From: Micromussa lordhowensis
Lineage: Eukaryota; Cnidaria; Anthozoa; Scleractinia; Lobophylliidae
NCBI GenBank assembly: GCA_964020085.1
Contig: OZ026601.1
Span: 28,014,418-28,078,417, forward strand
Length of the DNA stretch: 64,000 nt
Reading direction: 5' to 3'
How positions within the stretch are numbered: position 1 is the stretch's first letter; every line of letters starts with the position of its first letter. Positions 13,401-26,400 of the stretch are shown one piece after another. The position numbers and the translations under genes are program-made. A model generated the notes under the pieces. That model had not been told where the DNA came from. It did not search any database and saw nothing but the letters and a program-made list of their open reading frames with translations.

Positions 13401-14045
13401 AAAAATCGCACACAATTTGCGTAATTTATTGCACAATAGCCCATTCTTATAACGTAATCTGCCCCAAAAATATCGCATAATTTCTGTTTTTTTATCCCAC
13501 CCTGTCAGAAGGCCTGCAAATATTTTGCAGTAATATACCTAATGCAAGTTTATGTGAATGTAATAACACCGCAGAACATTGCAGTTAGTTCCATAACAAC
13601 TTCACTTTCACTGTCTCCAGGACTGGGATAAATTCCAATTCTGAGCAATGTTTGTCCAATTGTAACTGGTACAAACCTTGTTTCAATGCTTATAAACAGT
13701 GTACCAGACAACTCTAGAGCAAAATATTTTGTTCATCACAAGGGAACTTGCCAAAAAAATAAGGATATTCTAAATTTTCATATTTCTATGATTACAGTAG
13801 GTTGATAGTTATTGATCTCCCTCAATGTATTACAAAATTAAGTAAAGAAATGTCAAAGTAATACAAGATCTCTGTGTTAACTGCACCAGTCCTGTATTCA
13901 GTTACAAGTATCTTCTCTAGTTAGTGCCAAGAGCGAGATAATATTATTTGTCAATGTAGGCTCGCACAAACAACTGATGGAAACTGTCCAGTCCACAGAA
14001 TGCAAAACTACAACGAAAACTTCAGTACAAATTCAGTACATGAGT
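10481..14045. other. No gene recognised; diverged repeats
   Basis: Diverged duplicate segments occur here, for example TCTACTATCAAACTTTTT near 11307 and 11692, and GGTCACCGTGCTCGTTTA-like words near 11388 and 11769. ATCGCA-rich repeated words cluster near 12660-12770 and 13405-13485. An open frame at 12817-13095 (minus) lies between those clusters and may be a mobile-element remnant, but I do not recognise it. Confidence 0.35.
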
Positions 14046-14188
14046 TCATTGATGCTTTTGCTTTCCTTTTGAATGCCCTTGTGCAGGCTGTTTTGACTTC
14101 CTACTAACTCTTGTCGTCTTAGAAGCCTTGGACTGAGACGTTTGTTGTGCTTGTTGCATTCTCTCTTGCAATACATTCTGTTCTTCAC
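14046..14188 (-). CDS. Possible 3'-terminal exon of the BEN-domain gene
   Basis: Read on the minus strand a good acceptor (TCTCTGCAG) precedes an open frame rich in Gln, Ser and Lys that ends in a stop at 14046. It contains RVSRKSKQPAQGHSKGKQKH, a basic low-complexity tail. Its position, strand and style fit a last exon for the BEN-domain exon at 15218-16162, which has a possible GTAATA donor at its 3' end, but the join is not proven. Confidence 0.35.
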
Positions 14189-14479
14189 CTGCAGAGACAG
14201 AATTGCAGTTTGATGTTAACTTATGAAAATAAAAATACAACCAGTTCTAATTTTTTTATCTTAATTCAGTATCAGAACTTAACAGGAATCAACACTCCAA
14301 CTGGTAATTTGTGTATAACTTATCAATGTACATTATACAAGGGGAGATATTTTACCAGCTGGGAATAGTTTAGTGCTGATCTTCTGCCTTTCTTTGTAGG
14401 ACTTTACTGCTTCTGCTTTAGTTGCTCTTTTGAGAAATTGAGTTGTTACAGTACACGTCAGAGATAAGTGAAGTTTTGA

Positions 14480-15000
14480 ATTTTCATATCTCTGGTTTTA
14501 TAAGGCGTAAGAAAGCTCTTGAAACGGGAAAATGTTCCGGCGTTTAAGCTCTTACTGGAAATGAAATTATTTTTGACGTGCCAAACAAGACGGGTTTTTG
14601 CGAGCGGATTACATCTCTCTCATTTTAGGAAGACACATGACTTGTCGACATGTGTGACAATAGTAATAATAATAACAATGATAGCCGATTTTTTGATGAT
14701 TTCGCGACAAGAAGTTTTGAATTGTCATCTCTCTGGTTCTAAGAAAGTGCTTAAAACGGGAAAGGGTTAACATTTTGACGCGTCCGACATAAATATTGGG
14801 TGAGCAAATTGTTGGGAATTATAACAAATGCAAGCGACGCGTCATGTGTGATAACCAATTCTTCTGACGATTTCTCGGGAGGTTTCATCTCTATGGTTTT
14901 ATAAGGCGTAAGAAAGCGTTTGAAATGGGAAAATGTTCCGTTAATTTAAGCTCTTATTAAAAATGAATTGCACCTCTCATTGCTACAAAAATACGCGACC
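14480..15000. repeat. Diverged direct repeats
   Basis: A block containing TATAAGGCGTAAGAAAGC followed by GAAACGGGAAAATGTTCCG appears at about 14500 and 14905, with a weaker copy near 14735. Two related words (AACACTAAGTAAAAACTTA-like) also repeat near 15065 and 15130. These look like old tandem duplications. Confidence 0.5.
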
Positions 15001-15217
15001 GCTACACAGTTTTGTAAACAACTTCGTACGATTTATTAAATTTATATTTGCAATAACAAAACCTTTAACATTAAGTAAAAACTTAAAATAATGGAAAAAT
15101 AGTTTCTTCTCTAGCAGATGAAAACCAATAACACTAAGTAAAAACTTACAACATTCGGGAAAATAATTTCTTCTCTAGCAGATAATGACTTACTGGTTAC
15201 GCTCTCCCAGTCTCCTA

Positions 15218-16162
15218 TTACGTAAAAAAAGTGTCAACAGCCTTACGGCAGTCACGCCATAACAAATCCCGTTGGGTGGACAGTGTGGGATAATGTTTGT
15301 AAACAAGTTCCTGAATGGTTCTAATTTTCTCGGTGTCCAGGGCCGGCTTACCTATACCACGAACATTACGCCCATCGAGTTCTTGGGGCTCAAAGAATTT
15401 TCTAACTAATAGTACTGTAAAGTTCTTTGCAGAAGATGCCTTCTGCCTCAAACAGAAAATGTCTTCATCTAGCGGGACCTCTGTTTGAGTGTTTAGTGGT
15501 GTGGTGACTGCGGGAGCCTGAGACGGATGTAGTGGTGTACTGTCGACTGACTCCGCGAATGACTCGGCAAGGTTTGGAGTTGGAGGGCTAGGACAGGCTT
15601 CAACGAATTCTGGTTTCCACTGAACACTGTAATCAACGCGTCTATTTTGTCCATTTAGCTTCCTGGTTTTCAGGCCCTGTCTGTTCTGCTGCACGATGGT
15701 TTCTAAGTAGCCTAACACCTCTGGCTGGTTCGTAAGGCCGTAGCTTCGTATCAAGGAAGGCACTTGTCTGGAGGTTCCAAATGGACTGGCAAATAAACTA
15801 CGTGAAACCACTGGTGATCGGCGGGGTAATGGTCTCGGTGATGCAGGCCGTGATTGTGACGATTCAATTGGCGGTAGTGGCATGGATGGAGTCGATGGTG
15901 GCTCATAAGCGGGTGATGCAATGTGACTTGGAGTCGATGCATGCTGAGACAGAGTTGATGGCTCAATCCGAGTCGGAGTTGACGGGGCAGACTGAGGCAT
16001 TTTGTGTGGCAGGCATTGATAAAGTTGCCGGTGTATACAGGGAAACAACAGTAGCCCAAGACGTGGTAAAAGCAAAACTGTGAGGAATATGTTATCAAAG
16101 ATGCTAAGATGATTTCCGCAGAACAAAAATAAAGTTACCAAAAAAACCTCATAGCATGGCAA
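15218..16162 (-). CDS. BEN-domain protein, main exon
   Basis: The carboxy-terminal 80 residues, from about CLRQKASSAKNFTVLLV through DTEKIRTIQELVYKHYP to a WRDCRKAVD ending, fit the BEN domain: an alpha-helical DNA- or chromatin-binding module with a characteristic helix ending in a Trp-x-x-Cys-x-x-Ala-Ile-like motif. The middle is Pro/Ser-rich and presumably disordered. The amino-terminal stretch to about residue 50 is hydrophobic and probably intronic read-through, so the true exon start is likely near 16020-16060 at an unmapped acceptor. BEN proteins act as transcription or chromatin factors and are also carried by some transposons; which applies here is unknown. Confidence 0.6.
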   Translation of the reverse strand: MPCYEVFLVTLFLFCGNHLSIFDNIFLTVLLLPRLGLLLFPCIHRQLYQCLPHKMPQSAPSTPTRIEPSTLSQHASTPSHIASPAYEPPSTPSMPLPPIESSQSRPASPRPLPRRSPVVSRSLFASPFGTSRQVPSLIRSYGLTNQPEVLGYLETIVQQNRQGLKTRKLNGQNRRVDYSVQWKPEFVEACPSPPTPNLAESFAESVDSTPLHPSQAPAVTTPLNTQTEVPLDEDIFCLRQKASSAKNFTVLLVRKFFEPQELDGRNVRGIGKPALDTEKIRTIQELVYKHYPTLSTQRDLLWRDCRKAVDTFFT

Positions 16163-16539
16163 CGTTTTGAATAAAGGTAAAAAATATGTCTTCGAGATTT
16201 AAGCTCTCAAGCTGACCCCGCGAGAGAAAATTGAACTTGAAGTTATCCATAATTCAGTTAAAACATGTGTTTCGCATTAGTTGAAAACACAGTAACATGC
16301 ATAACAAGCTATCGTCAATTTAAGGACGTAATAAATACTCATCTATTTCATTGTCTACTGTGATTACGGTAATCCTTTTAATTATATACAAGCTAAGTGC
16401 ATAGAAATCAAACATGTTCACCGATATTGGTAGCGTTCATGCAACTCTCGAAGAAGTTTTAAGTTTGTTTTGACTTGTTTTGGTAAGTCTCAACATATTT
16501 ATCGCGATAACTAATTTAAAAATGTCTTAAGATACATAC

Positions 16540-16727
16540 CAGCTCTGGTTCCTTTTTCTTTTTAGTGGGATTGTTTGCTTCTGCACTCTTTCCTTTTCTT
16601 TTCTCAAGTTGTTTTCTCTTTGGCTTTTCATTCTGATCGGACTCGGTGGCAGGTTCCTTGAACAGATGTGAGTTGGCTGGATCCTTGAGAAACTCAACCT
16701 CAGCGGCACGCAACTTCGAAGAATCGT
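16540..16727 (-). CDS. Internal exon upstream of the BEN-domain exon
   Basis: On the minus strand an acceptor TTTCCTAG precedes, and a strong donor GTATGT follows, an open exon encoding an acidic start and a Lys-rich stretch (KPKRKQLEKRKGKS, then PTKKKKEPEL), probably a nuclear localisation signal. It is 5' of the BEN exon on the same strand and is plausibly from the same gene. Confidence 0.5.
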
Positions 16728-17463
16728 CTAGGAAAGAACAAAATAAGTAAATTAGGAAACACACTTCTTTCCAAAGTGTATTTTACAAAGACGACCGACT
16801 CTCATCGACTTGTGTGACAATAATAGTAACCGATTCTTTTGACGATTTCGCGACAAGAAGTTTTGAAGAAGATACTTTGTAGTAGTTGTCACCATCCTTC
16901 CCAGCCTGTCAGTGTGCCTGTCTTTGTGCATTTTCGTTGAATTGAAGACTTGACAGAATATGTCTAACAAGGAACAAGTCAGATGGTAATTTATGGACCT
17001 TGTCAATTTACATGTACACTGCAGAGGACCTCTGTCCTGTTATGAGAACAGGTGAAAGTGGATGTGGGTAACAATTTTATCCAACATATACTGTACACTG
17101 TACCCAATGTCTTGTGTAATGTAAATGGTCCTATAATGGCAACTTCAAATTTGTATCAGCCATGTCATGGTCATGGAGATGGTAGTGGTGGCATCAATTT
17201 TCTATGTACATGAAAAAGCCTATGCACATGAAGTCCACATACCCAGCTTCTGAGCAAAGAGACCTGCAATCAAATTGGTTTCTTTGCATGCATCACCAAG
17301 TCCAATCTATTTTGCTTTGTAACGATTTTTATTCAAACATCTTGGCTCACCTACAAACTGTTCCTAACCAGGAAAAACAAATCATCTTCGGTTAAGGGTG
17401 GCATGGAAACCTTCTAGGCAGCTTGTTTGGGAATCTGTAGAGAGCTTCTTGATATCATTAATA

Positions 17464-19150
17464 ATAATGACAATCTTTTATTAGGAGGCTCCATCACTAA
17501 AAGTGGTTTACATAGAGGTCCTAATATTAGATATATATTACGTTTGAATACAATTAAAATCTAGGAATATACATGTGTAAAGCAAAGTTGGAATATATAT
17601 AATATTTATAGCAATATTCACAGTATATGCACTACAAAAAAAATTAAATTAAAATGAAAAAGTTAAAAAATTAAAAATTAGAAACAAAATAATAAAAATT
17701 TAATTAAATTAATTATAAAAAGGTAGAAAAAAAGACACTTCTTAAAAACTGGCAAACTTGCTGATTTTCTTATAGTTTGCTCTAACTCATTAGTCTTTAC
17801 AACGGTGATACCACGAACGATGTTTTCCCCAATTGTGTTTGATTTTGGGGAGCGTTATAGTATCTTTGTTGCGAGTGTTGTAGGAGTGCATGTCACTCTT
17901 TCTTACAATGTCAAAAGAATGTTCTAATTGTCCATTAATACATTTGTATGCATATATACATCAATGACATTTCCTACGTTCTTCAAGATTCATCCATCTT
18001 AGGACTGTTAAAGCATTGGTTGATGAGGAGTGAAGTGGTCTGTCTAACATCACCTTAGCTGCTTTGTTTTGCAGAATTTGCAGTTCCTTCATTAAAGAGA
18101 CATTGTCCTTGTCACCCCAGACTAAATCCACATAATCAAAAATAGGTAGCACTAAGCTGTTATAAAAAAGTAACCTGGCATTGTAAGGTAACTAGTACTT
18201 AATTCTACGTAAAAGACCAAGATTCTTATTAATCTTGGATGAAATATACTCAACATGGTCGGACCATGTAAAAGTTGAGGACAACATTACTCCCAAATAT
18301 TTAAAACTAGATACAGAATTTATATCAGTGTCAACAATAGACACTGAGAAAGAGGAAATACCGATAAGTTTCGTATTACTGCCTATGATCATGGATTTCG
18401 TCTTAGTAAGATTCAAAGTCAGTTTGTTTCCATGTAGCCAATTGGCGACTCTCAAGAGATCATCATTCAGTGCCTCTTCTAACAGGTGTGGCTCCTTAGC
18501 AAAGTAGTACAGGGCCGTGTCATCAGCATACAAAGTCGCCTCACAATTCTTTATAGCCAGAGGAAGATCATTAATATAAACCAGGAAGAGAAGTGGTCCC
18601 AAAATACTCCCCTTTGGCACCCCAAAGGTTACTGGGAGAGGGTCAGAGATGCATGTAGCATCACTACATGAAGTCCGCTGTTTACAATGACTCGGGTATG
18701 ACTTGAACCACTGTAAGGTACTGGGCGAGACACCGATAGCCGACAACTTAGACAGCAAGATGTCATGGTCAACAATATCGAATGCCTTGGTCAGATCTAA
18801 GAACATTGCCCCACATAGTTCTCCACTCTCCATATGTAATAGGACCTCATCTGCAAAACTAGTAGGAGCTGATGTTGTGGATAGCTTGGGACGAAAGCCA
18901 AATTGTTTGCTTCAAATAAGGTTATTTGAAAACGGAAAGTCATAAAGTTGATAATGGACGACTTTTTCCAATATTGTACTCATTGTTGGCAAAATAGAGA
19001 TTGGGCGATAATTTGACGCATTTGTCATATCTCCAGATTTGAAAAGTGCGGCCACTTTCGAGCATTTCCATATCTCAGGAAAATTGCTGGTGCGAATTAA
19101 CAAGAGTCTTGTTAGTCAATAAGGTTTGGAGCTTCTCATAAGCCACTGTG
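17464..19150 (-). mobile_element. 5'-truncated LINE retrotransposon
   Basis: Minus-strand reverse-transcriptase pieces lie in order. At 18912-19103 is the fingers region with NYRPISILPTMSTILEKV, at 18192-18833 the palm with the catalytic YADDT, and at 17961-18152 the carboxy-terminal region with LQILQNKAAKVM. Frames are broken between pieces, so the copy is dead. The + strand start of the segment is AT-rich, compatible with the 3' tail of an inserted minus-strand copy. The family looks like a Jockey/CR1-type non-LTR element, but clade assignment needs alignment. Confidence 0.85.
18192..18833 (-). pseudogene. LINE reverse transcriptase palm region
   Basis: About 213 residues of a non-LTR reverse transcriptase. 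Motif A is FLDLTKAFDIVDHDIL, motif B is GVPKGSILGPLLFLVYINDLP-like, and the catalytic YADD is in ATLYADDTALYY; the thumb-side LNLTKTKSM follows. All catalytic aspartates are present, but the fingers lie in a different frame upstream and the endonuclease domain is missing, so this is a fragment and not a working enzyme. Confidence 0.85.
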
Positions 19151-19442
19151 CCTATACAAGATAAAAAAATCAAAACAAATGCTGAAAAAAAAAAGAATCA
19201 CCTTATACCTGAGATGCTACAAAAAATTCATGGGCACTTGGGGAATTAAATAAGAAGAACGAAACCAGACAGCAATCATCAAATTCTCTAAATCTACATG
19301 TATAGAATTTGCAAGCACATAATCACAAATTAATGCACAAATATGTGTACAGGTATCAGTGGTACTGCTCTGAACATGTATTTCAAGAAAATTCCTACAG
19401 TACTGTACTAAGAAAACTGTTTGCTCAGCATACCACAAAATT

Positions 19443-22400
19443 CTAAAGGACAGAAGGAGCAACAAATTGGAAATTACCAACTTTGATCCATTTGCGATGT
19501 TGAAGATCTCCATGATTGCACTCTGTGTATAGGGGATCAGGATGGGTTTTGTGTTTGTTTGCTACATGCAGCAGGAAGGAATGCCACTTAGCAGAAATCA
19601 GAGATCCAAACCCCGGTCTGGAAGAGGTAGCACACCAGTATAAATGTTTCCTAATCCCTCTTATCCAACTGCTGATCACCTCACACCCTTTCTCTTTACT
19701 TGCCTTGAGCAGTTTCTTGGTGATTGTTCTCGCCAGATGCCAAATGTCAAAGTAATGTTTTGTGCTTGGATGCAATGCTTCAATGTCGGTCAGGGATAAA
19801 TACAGAAATGGATAGACCAAGCAGCTTGAGGAATTGAAATGACCTCTTGCATCCTTCCAACTCCATCTGTTGACTTCCACCAGTCTCATTGGCCTAGGAA
19901 AGACAAGAAGGAAAAATTGTATTTTCCAAAAAGTATGCAAGAAAATCAATAAATGAATTTCGAGTAAAAAATGTGAAACATATGTTGTGGTTCAGATTTT
20001 TTCGTGGTTTAAAGTTTTTCAAACCAGTTCGATTTTTACTTTCTTTTGTTCTTGATTATGATAATCAAGACAAGCCTGAAAATCAAACCAGTTTGAAAAT
20101 TTAAACCACAACAGACCTGTACACTAATACAATTTTCAAAAATTAAGTTTTAAATGATGTCATACATTCTTATTAACTGGATTTACGGTGGACTCGTAAG
20201 TAAAGTATAGCCTACTAAAAGCCCAGAACTAAACGTAAAATAATACATGCATAATCCTCTAACCTGGACTACTTCAAAATGCACAATTTTCATGATTGTT
20301 GTGCACAGCATGGTGTAGGCAGAATGACCCGTAGAGTCAAACCTGCCATCGCCTGTCCAAACAACTTCCTTAAGCTTCTTCAGTTTCTCAACAAGTTTAG
20401 CTCGGTAAGACTCCCAGTAATGAAGTATAGTAGGAAAGATAAACTGCATTGATGCCTGAAATAAGTCCTTTCAGAGTATATAGAAACACCCATGTGATGA
20501 AATGTAAGCAAAAATTTGCTTATCGAAGCATCTGCCATTAATATGGCAAAACTGAGTAGCACATTTCCAGCTGGATATTTTCCCATCGCAAGTGGCTGAG
20601 AATTCCACTCAAAGACATCTTTGCATTTAAGGCAGTGTTGGGTCACAGTGACCATGGTAACATGACACTTCATTGATGCAGTTGGTGCTGCTTCCTTACA
20701 CTTGAAGCAGAACAAGGTGAAGATGTTCATAAGCATTCCATAGAAAACAAACTTTGGTTGGCTGTATTCTGGCGTACTGGGATCAACCGTGAAAAGAAGA
20801 CAATTGTAGAAATAATTACTACAAGTCTGTGTATCACTGCATACTATATAGTGACATCCACTGTAATGCAATGTGCAAAGTGTACAATCAGTGCGTCTTT
20901 TCCATAAATTATAGACAATATTCAAATAGAGAAACTCCTGCTCTCCTCCCACCTGACATCAGCTGTGGACAGCTCCTCTGCATCATCATCACACTCACTT
21001 TCAGTCGTACTCTCCTCCATAGAAGCATATGTGTAATCCTCGTCCTGGTGTTCTGGCTCTTCTTCACTACTGTCACAATCAGCTATGGGCTCTGTGTCTA
21101 CTGGTGAATCAGTCTCATTTGGTTGGGGCTCTTCAGTGTCCTCTTCAGTATCGAGGACTCTCTAAAATATAATTAGATAACCAGTAACTAAAAAAATCAT
21201 ACATGTATGATCCAGTTAGAATATACCAAACTACACATTGTAACGCACAAATAAGGACTACAGAAGTTGTAAGGTGCATGCTAAATATAATTATGCACAT
21301 GATTCACCCATTGGATAGCAATTACATGTCAAACAAAAATTACTTGGCAAATAACCTTATATAGGGTATGTGTAATTCAGACATTTCCTAAAAAAAATTG
21401 CATGTCAGCAAAGTTTACATGTAAGTGACTTTAAACTGAAGCAGCTTAAATTGATACAGGATGGAGCTGGAGATCTGTGTAGAAGTGAAGATTACCTTGT
21501 AGCCAAAGGCTAAACAAAACACCAAACCAGTTTGATTTTTCTTTTTATTTGTTTGGTATGATTATAATAATCTGAAACAATGGAAAACAATAAAAATACT
21601 GGCTTGGAAAAGTAAAAATGAACTAACATTAGGAATGTATAAAAAGACTTTCCAAATTCAGGATATTATCTGATCGACATATTCATTGTGAAACAGATAT
21701 TATACTCGCACTTTGCAGTTCTCTAATGGTTTGCTTCAGTTCAACAACTCTCTTTCGTAAACGGCAGTTGCCCTTTTTAGCACTACTCAATTTTACTGAT
21801 TGAGCAATACATTTCTTGCACTGTACTCTGGCAGTGGTCGGGGTTGAAAACGTTGTAGAGCTAGCTGTACTGGTTGATGCTAGTTCTGTCACATAGAGGG
21901 CTTGAAAATTCAGCATCAGGAAGGGACATAGTGGCTGTCACAATGATTGACTTTCCTCCACTAGGACATGTTGAAATTGTGCTGATGGTGGTAACAGGGC
22001 TGGTACTAATAGAAGAAGCAGTGTTGATGTTTACAGAAGTGGTGGTAGGAGTAGTGGTAGTGGCTGTGCTGGTTGAAACTGAGTTGTCCTTCTTTGCACG
22101 CTTACAAGCACCAGGTTCACTTTCTGCTAGTGCCTTTCTTTTTAGCTATGCAAATAAAAAACAAACAAACAAGGATCAAAGACTGATAATTATGGAAGCT
22201 CAGGTTTTGTTACTGCATGCATGAAAATTTAATATATAGACTGCCATGTTGTAATGGAAAAACTTACCAATAAGCAGCAAGAAGTAAGAGTTAATTACGC
22301 TTAACTTAAGCTTATATATGTTCAGTTCACTTGGCTTTTTCTTCGGTCCATGAGAATATCTGTTCTTTTGGGAGTAACTGAATCCCTCGTAGGAATGGAT

Positions 22401-22723
22401 CCTCGAATCAAAACTTTATTCTGTTTGGACTGCTTGTCAAGATCAAGGGAGATCTTGCGCGTATAGCAGGACTCCTCGAAGTGCGCTGAACACCTTGATG
22501 TGTAATTGGTGACGCTGGACTCGTGAAAATTGGCACGATGCCTTTGGAAGAATTTCACCCACTTATTTCGCACAACCGGATCGGTTGGAAACTGATGCAT
22601 GCTGATTCCATCGGTGTAAGAGTTGTTCTTACAACTCCTTTTATTCGGCACTCCAGCAACGCAGTGTGAATGAATGTGAATGAATGTGAATTTATATACC
22701 GCACATATCACATCATGTCTCAT
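19443..22723 (-). pseudogene. THAP-domain DNA-transposase-derived gene
   Basis: Several minus-strand open blocks form one gene-like series. 22322-22723 encodes a THAP zinc finger (spaced Cys, then FPTDPVVRNKWVKFF, then SRCSAHF). 21683-21916 has a Cys pair and a coiled coil. 20380-20952 contains FTLFCFKCKEAAPT and YPAGNVLLSFAILMADAS, and 20183-20449 contains VVWTGDGRFDSTGHSAYT, resembling the catalytic core of THAP-linked transposases. 19443-19949 has KHYFDIWHLARTITKKLLKA and YTECNHGDLQHRKWIKVG. The set matches P-element/Kolobok-type transposase genes as I know them. Blocks are in different frames and the region after the GDGR motif is incomplete, so the copy is probably dead, although introns could explain some gaps. 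Confidence 0.65.
19985..20112. repeat. Imperfect inverted repeat
   Basis: TTGTGGTT...TTTCAAACCAGTTCGATTTT and AAAATCAAACCAGTTTGAAAA...AACCACAA flank a short palindromic centre with TGATTATGATAATCA. The structure is MITE-like and lies inside an apparent gap of the transposase-derived gene. A related CCAGTTTGATTTTT word is at about 21527. Confidence 0.5.
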
Positions 22724-23704
22724 GGCGGTTTACAATTCTATTGAGTGAGATCGGACGTCAGCATGTGAAGGTGCCTCTGGCTGCCGCTATCAGTCCATAT
22801 TTGATCTCACTCACCCACCCAACCCATGCATGAAATGTATGATGAAACTAGAGGTAGACCACAACACCGGGAACTAGCAGTATCTTCCCCCTCTTTTCTT
22901 TTTACTTGAGCAAGCCTTACTGTTTGCCGCACTGTCGTCCATGTTGGATTCGATGGCTATACACAACTTGACGTCACAAAAGAAAATCACTTGACGTTTT
23001 GGCCGAGCGGAACAAGGGACAATTTTGGTTGCAGATAGCGCATATTTTGATCTAAAAAAAGAGGTTTGAAGACGTTTCCACCCAGATTTAAGGTTAGAAT
23101 CGTTCTTTATATGCATCAAGTTAAGAAAAACCAAGAAAAAAAATTCATGTCATGTGCACTTTAAAATTAACCTGTTTTACTCGTTTTTTAAAAATTTCCA
23201 GTGAGTCAGATAGCCAAATAGATTTTTTTAATTTTGACCATAGAACAGGGCCTAGGTACTATAGGTTGTGTTTACCGTATGCAACTATCCTGATTATAAT
23301 GAGTACTAGAGACAACGAATAAGTCTGTGATAGAAGAGAATCCTTTTTTACAATATTTGCCCCATTATCATAACCAATTCAGTTTTTGATGGAGTTACAA
23401 ATAAATCAGTTCTGAATATTGAAAGGTCATAGTACGATTAACTCTGCCAGTGAATATGAGCCTAATGTATTGAATACTTTTTGTGCAACACGGGTTTACA
23501 AACTTAAAATTTAACCAAAAATGTATGAGCTCATTAGCGCTTTTGCCACCCAGAAATTTTGCAGTTTTTGAAAGACAATTTCTCCTTAAATATTACACCC
23601 AAAGAGCTAAAAATCTCACCATGTACTAAGTTTCACTAGCTGTTTAGCTGCCCAAAGTCAATTCATATCTAACATGTTGCCTTCTGTACGCAAAGCCGTA
23701 TGCA

Positions 23705-23736
<32 letters not shown>

Positions 23737-25117
23737 TGAATCCGCCTATACAGGGGCGCCAAACAGTTTTTGACTTTAAACATCATGATTGCTATGTCCT
23801 ATACTCTTCGCGTGTATAGTGTAGGCAGGCTTCCTCTATGCAAGAGTTCTTCGTACAATGATACATTATATGTATGTATCTTTATTTCAACTTGGGTTGA
23901 TGAGGCTGATTAGGCCCCTAGCAAAACATCCATGCTAATGTGCCGAGAAAAATATAAGAGAAAATAAAAATAACAATAATAAATATCATTCTAACTATGC
24001 TAATAAATATACAATAAAAAGATCTAAAACTTAATATTACTAGGTATACCTATCGATAGAGTGCCAACGAGCAAATAATTTGTGCTATAATAAAGGGTTA
24101 ATTAATACAGCATAACGGATTTTTGGTTCTCTTCTGTTGCAAACATTACCGAGAGAAAAATTATTACACGTTTACCGGCCGGTAACGTTCGTCACGCAAT
24201 CCCTGAATATCAAGAGTATTGGTATCGCTGCTCGGTCGAACTTTCAGTTCAATATGATGGGCAAAGTCAAAGTGAAAGTGAACACGCAAGTTTGATTGAT
24301 GAACATGACTCGTTTAATTCTGTGGCAAAACAGATCCGATTTGTGTTTTTTGAACACTGGATTCGACTGTATGATAAACACGCTTGTTCAGTTCTGTTCG
24401 GAAACACTGCCGACTCAACCTTGAGTTCGATATGCTAGATTTCAACACTGGATTTGCTCTAGTGGTTCGACTGGTGAACACAATCTTTCCAAAAAAGCTG
24501 CCCGATGGAACTTTCAGTTCGATATAGGTAAACAGAGAAGGAATACACTGTTTCGATTCATGAACACGCTCGTTCAATTCTGTGGTGAACACGCTGGTTC
24601 GTTTTCGTGTCGATTTTGTGTCTTGGATTTGCTCTTGTCTGACAGTTTTCCTGAATATTCGAATTAGAAGAAGAGTTTTGTAAAGGGTACGCTCCCCAAT
24701 TGAACTTTCATTTCGATAAAGTGAGAGAGGAAACACACTGGTTCGATATGTTCTGTCGATGTTCTGAGACTATGAAATTGTTCACAGTTGGATAAACACA
24801 ACAGCAAAGAAAACAATGCATGATATTCCACGAGACAAGTCTAGATGTAACGCGCCTCCTGATTGGCTAAAAACTACAATAGCTCGAATAGTTCCGTCCT
24901 TGCAATTGGCTCAAACTGAGCCATTGTTACATCTTACACCTTACAGTTACACTTTTCAGAGCTCGATCGAGAATTTTTTCGCATACGCCATTCTTCGCGC
25001 GGCACTATTCTCTGCCGCCTCGCCAGCCGAGCGTCTTCGCTCGGCTGGCTCGTTGGCAATAACCGTAAATCATAGAAAGCTTAACTTTCTCACAGAAGTC
25101 ACAAATTGCTTAAGCTG
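22724..25117. other. No gene recognised
   Basis: Only short open frames are seen. The + strand word TGAATGTGAATGAATGTGAA forms a small tandem repeat at 22663-22692. The segment 24235-24745 is described separately. Confidence 0.4.
24235..24745. repeat. Diverged tandem repeat of GAAC/GTTCGAT-rich unit
   Basis: Related phrases recur in order, such as GAACTTTCAGTTCGATAT near 24237 and 24510, GAACTTTCATTTCGATA near 24701, and TGAACACGCT-GTTC variants near 24337, 24570 and 24588. Copies are irregularly spaced and diverged. Open frames across them are products of the repeat and are not convincing genes. Confidence 0.5.
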
Positions 25118-26400
25118 TGTCAATGAACGCAGACCAGTAGTAAGGAATTCCACACTTTGGCCCCAATAAAAGTCGTAGATTTCAAGCCAAAGTTTGTAGT
25201 GTTCCTGTGTGGGACTACAAGCAGTAGACGGAGCGTAACGCTCTTTCTTGGATTTGCTCCAGTTTTCTGGTATCGGAAGCATGACAAAAATGCCAGACAG
25301 CCTGGCAATATGTAGATGAGATGAGGTATTATGGCAAATTTAACAATGTGTACTTTTGCCGATGTCGGGATAAGATTACGTAATCTCAAAAGGACACCTG
25401 TTTGGAATGAGGCTTTTCTGTAAACCTTGCTTATATGGCTGGAGTATATTAGCTGGTGGTCTAATGTAATTCCTAAGACAGTTATCTCTGACTTCTGATC
25501 AATCTCAACGTCGCCAATCACAATGTGTATATCCTTTTGGCAATTCCTCCAACCCAGACTCATCACTTGATACTTTGAAAAGTTTCCTTGCAGAAGATTG
25601 TTGTTATACCACTCAGAGATGTTGTTACCTTCGCTGGTTAAAATTCTTTCCGCCTCGTTACTAGACTTCGCAACTGAAAACAGTTGGTGGTCGTCGGCAT
25701 ACATAAATAGCCTGTTTTCATCAGTGGAGAAATGTAAATCGTTTTGGAAAAGGAGAGGCCTGAAGGCCGATCCCTGGGGACAGCCTCTTGTGTCGCGTGC
25801 CAGTCACTTGTTGTTTCTTGATTGATTCTCACTCGATTTTTTCTATTTGTGAAATATGATCGCATCAGGGCTAAGGAGTTATTGGAAAAACCATACGCCT
25901 TCAATTTGTTAAAGAGTAAGGAGGGTACAGCGAATCAAATGCCTTAGACGTGTCGGTGGACAAGGCTCCCACAACATTCCTGTTGTCGACAACCCATTTC
26001 CATCTTTCTACCACTCCAATAATGGAAGTTTCACAGCTCTGGCCCTTTCGATATGCAGTCAGGTTGTGGTTTAACTTTGAGTCAATAAATGATGCCAGTT
26101 TTTTATTAAGTAGCTGTTCGAAGACCTTTCCTATAACTGTTGGTACTGTAACAGGTCTACAGTTCTTAATGTCCTGTTTATTGTCTTTCTTAAACACTGG
26201 GACCCAGTCACCTTTCCTCCAGTGCAGAGGCCAATCACATAATTCAATGCAGCGGGTGTATAAGTCAGCCAGGGGTTGAGGAAGCTCCCTACTCACTGAC
26301 TTTAAGATCTTTGGAGGTATGAGGTCATGGCCAGTGCTCTTTTTAGAATCCAAATTAGACAATGCAACCTCAATTTCCTTGGGCTCAAGCACATGAAATT
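25118..26400 (-). mobile_element. Second decayed LINE reverse transcriptase
   Basis: On the minus strand, 25901-26392 encodes the amino-terminal RT region (STGHDLIPPKILK, NCRPVTVPTVIGKVFE, AYRKGQSCETS). 25638-25904 carries remnants of the palm, and 25120-25704 begins with YADDHQLF and continues into the carboxy-terminal region with VLGITLDHQLIYSSHI. Frameshifts separate the parts. It differs in sequence from the LINE at 17464-19150 (YADDH against YADDT), so it is another family. Confidence 0.8.

Noticed and set aside
24314..24736. 140-codon minus-strand frame.
   Set aside because: Lies in diverged tandem repeats; composition follows the repeat.
24200..24745. CRISPR-like array.
   Set aside because: Copies are irregular, diverged and without constant repeats or spacers; the genome is eukaryotic.
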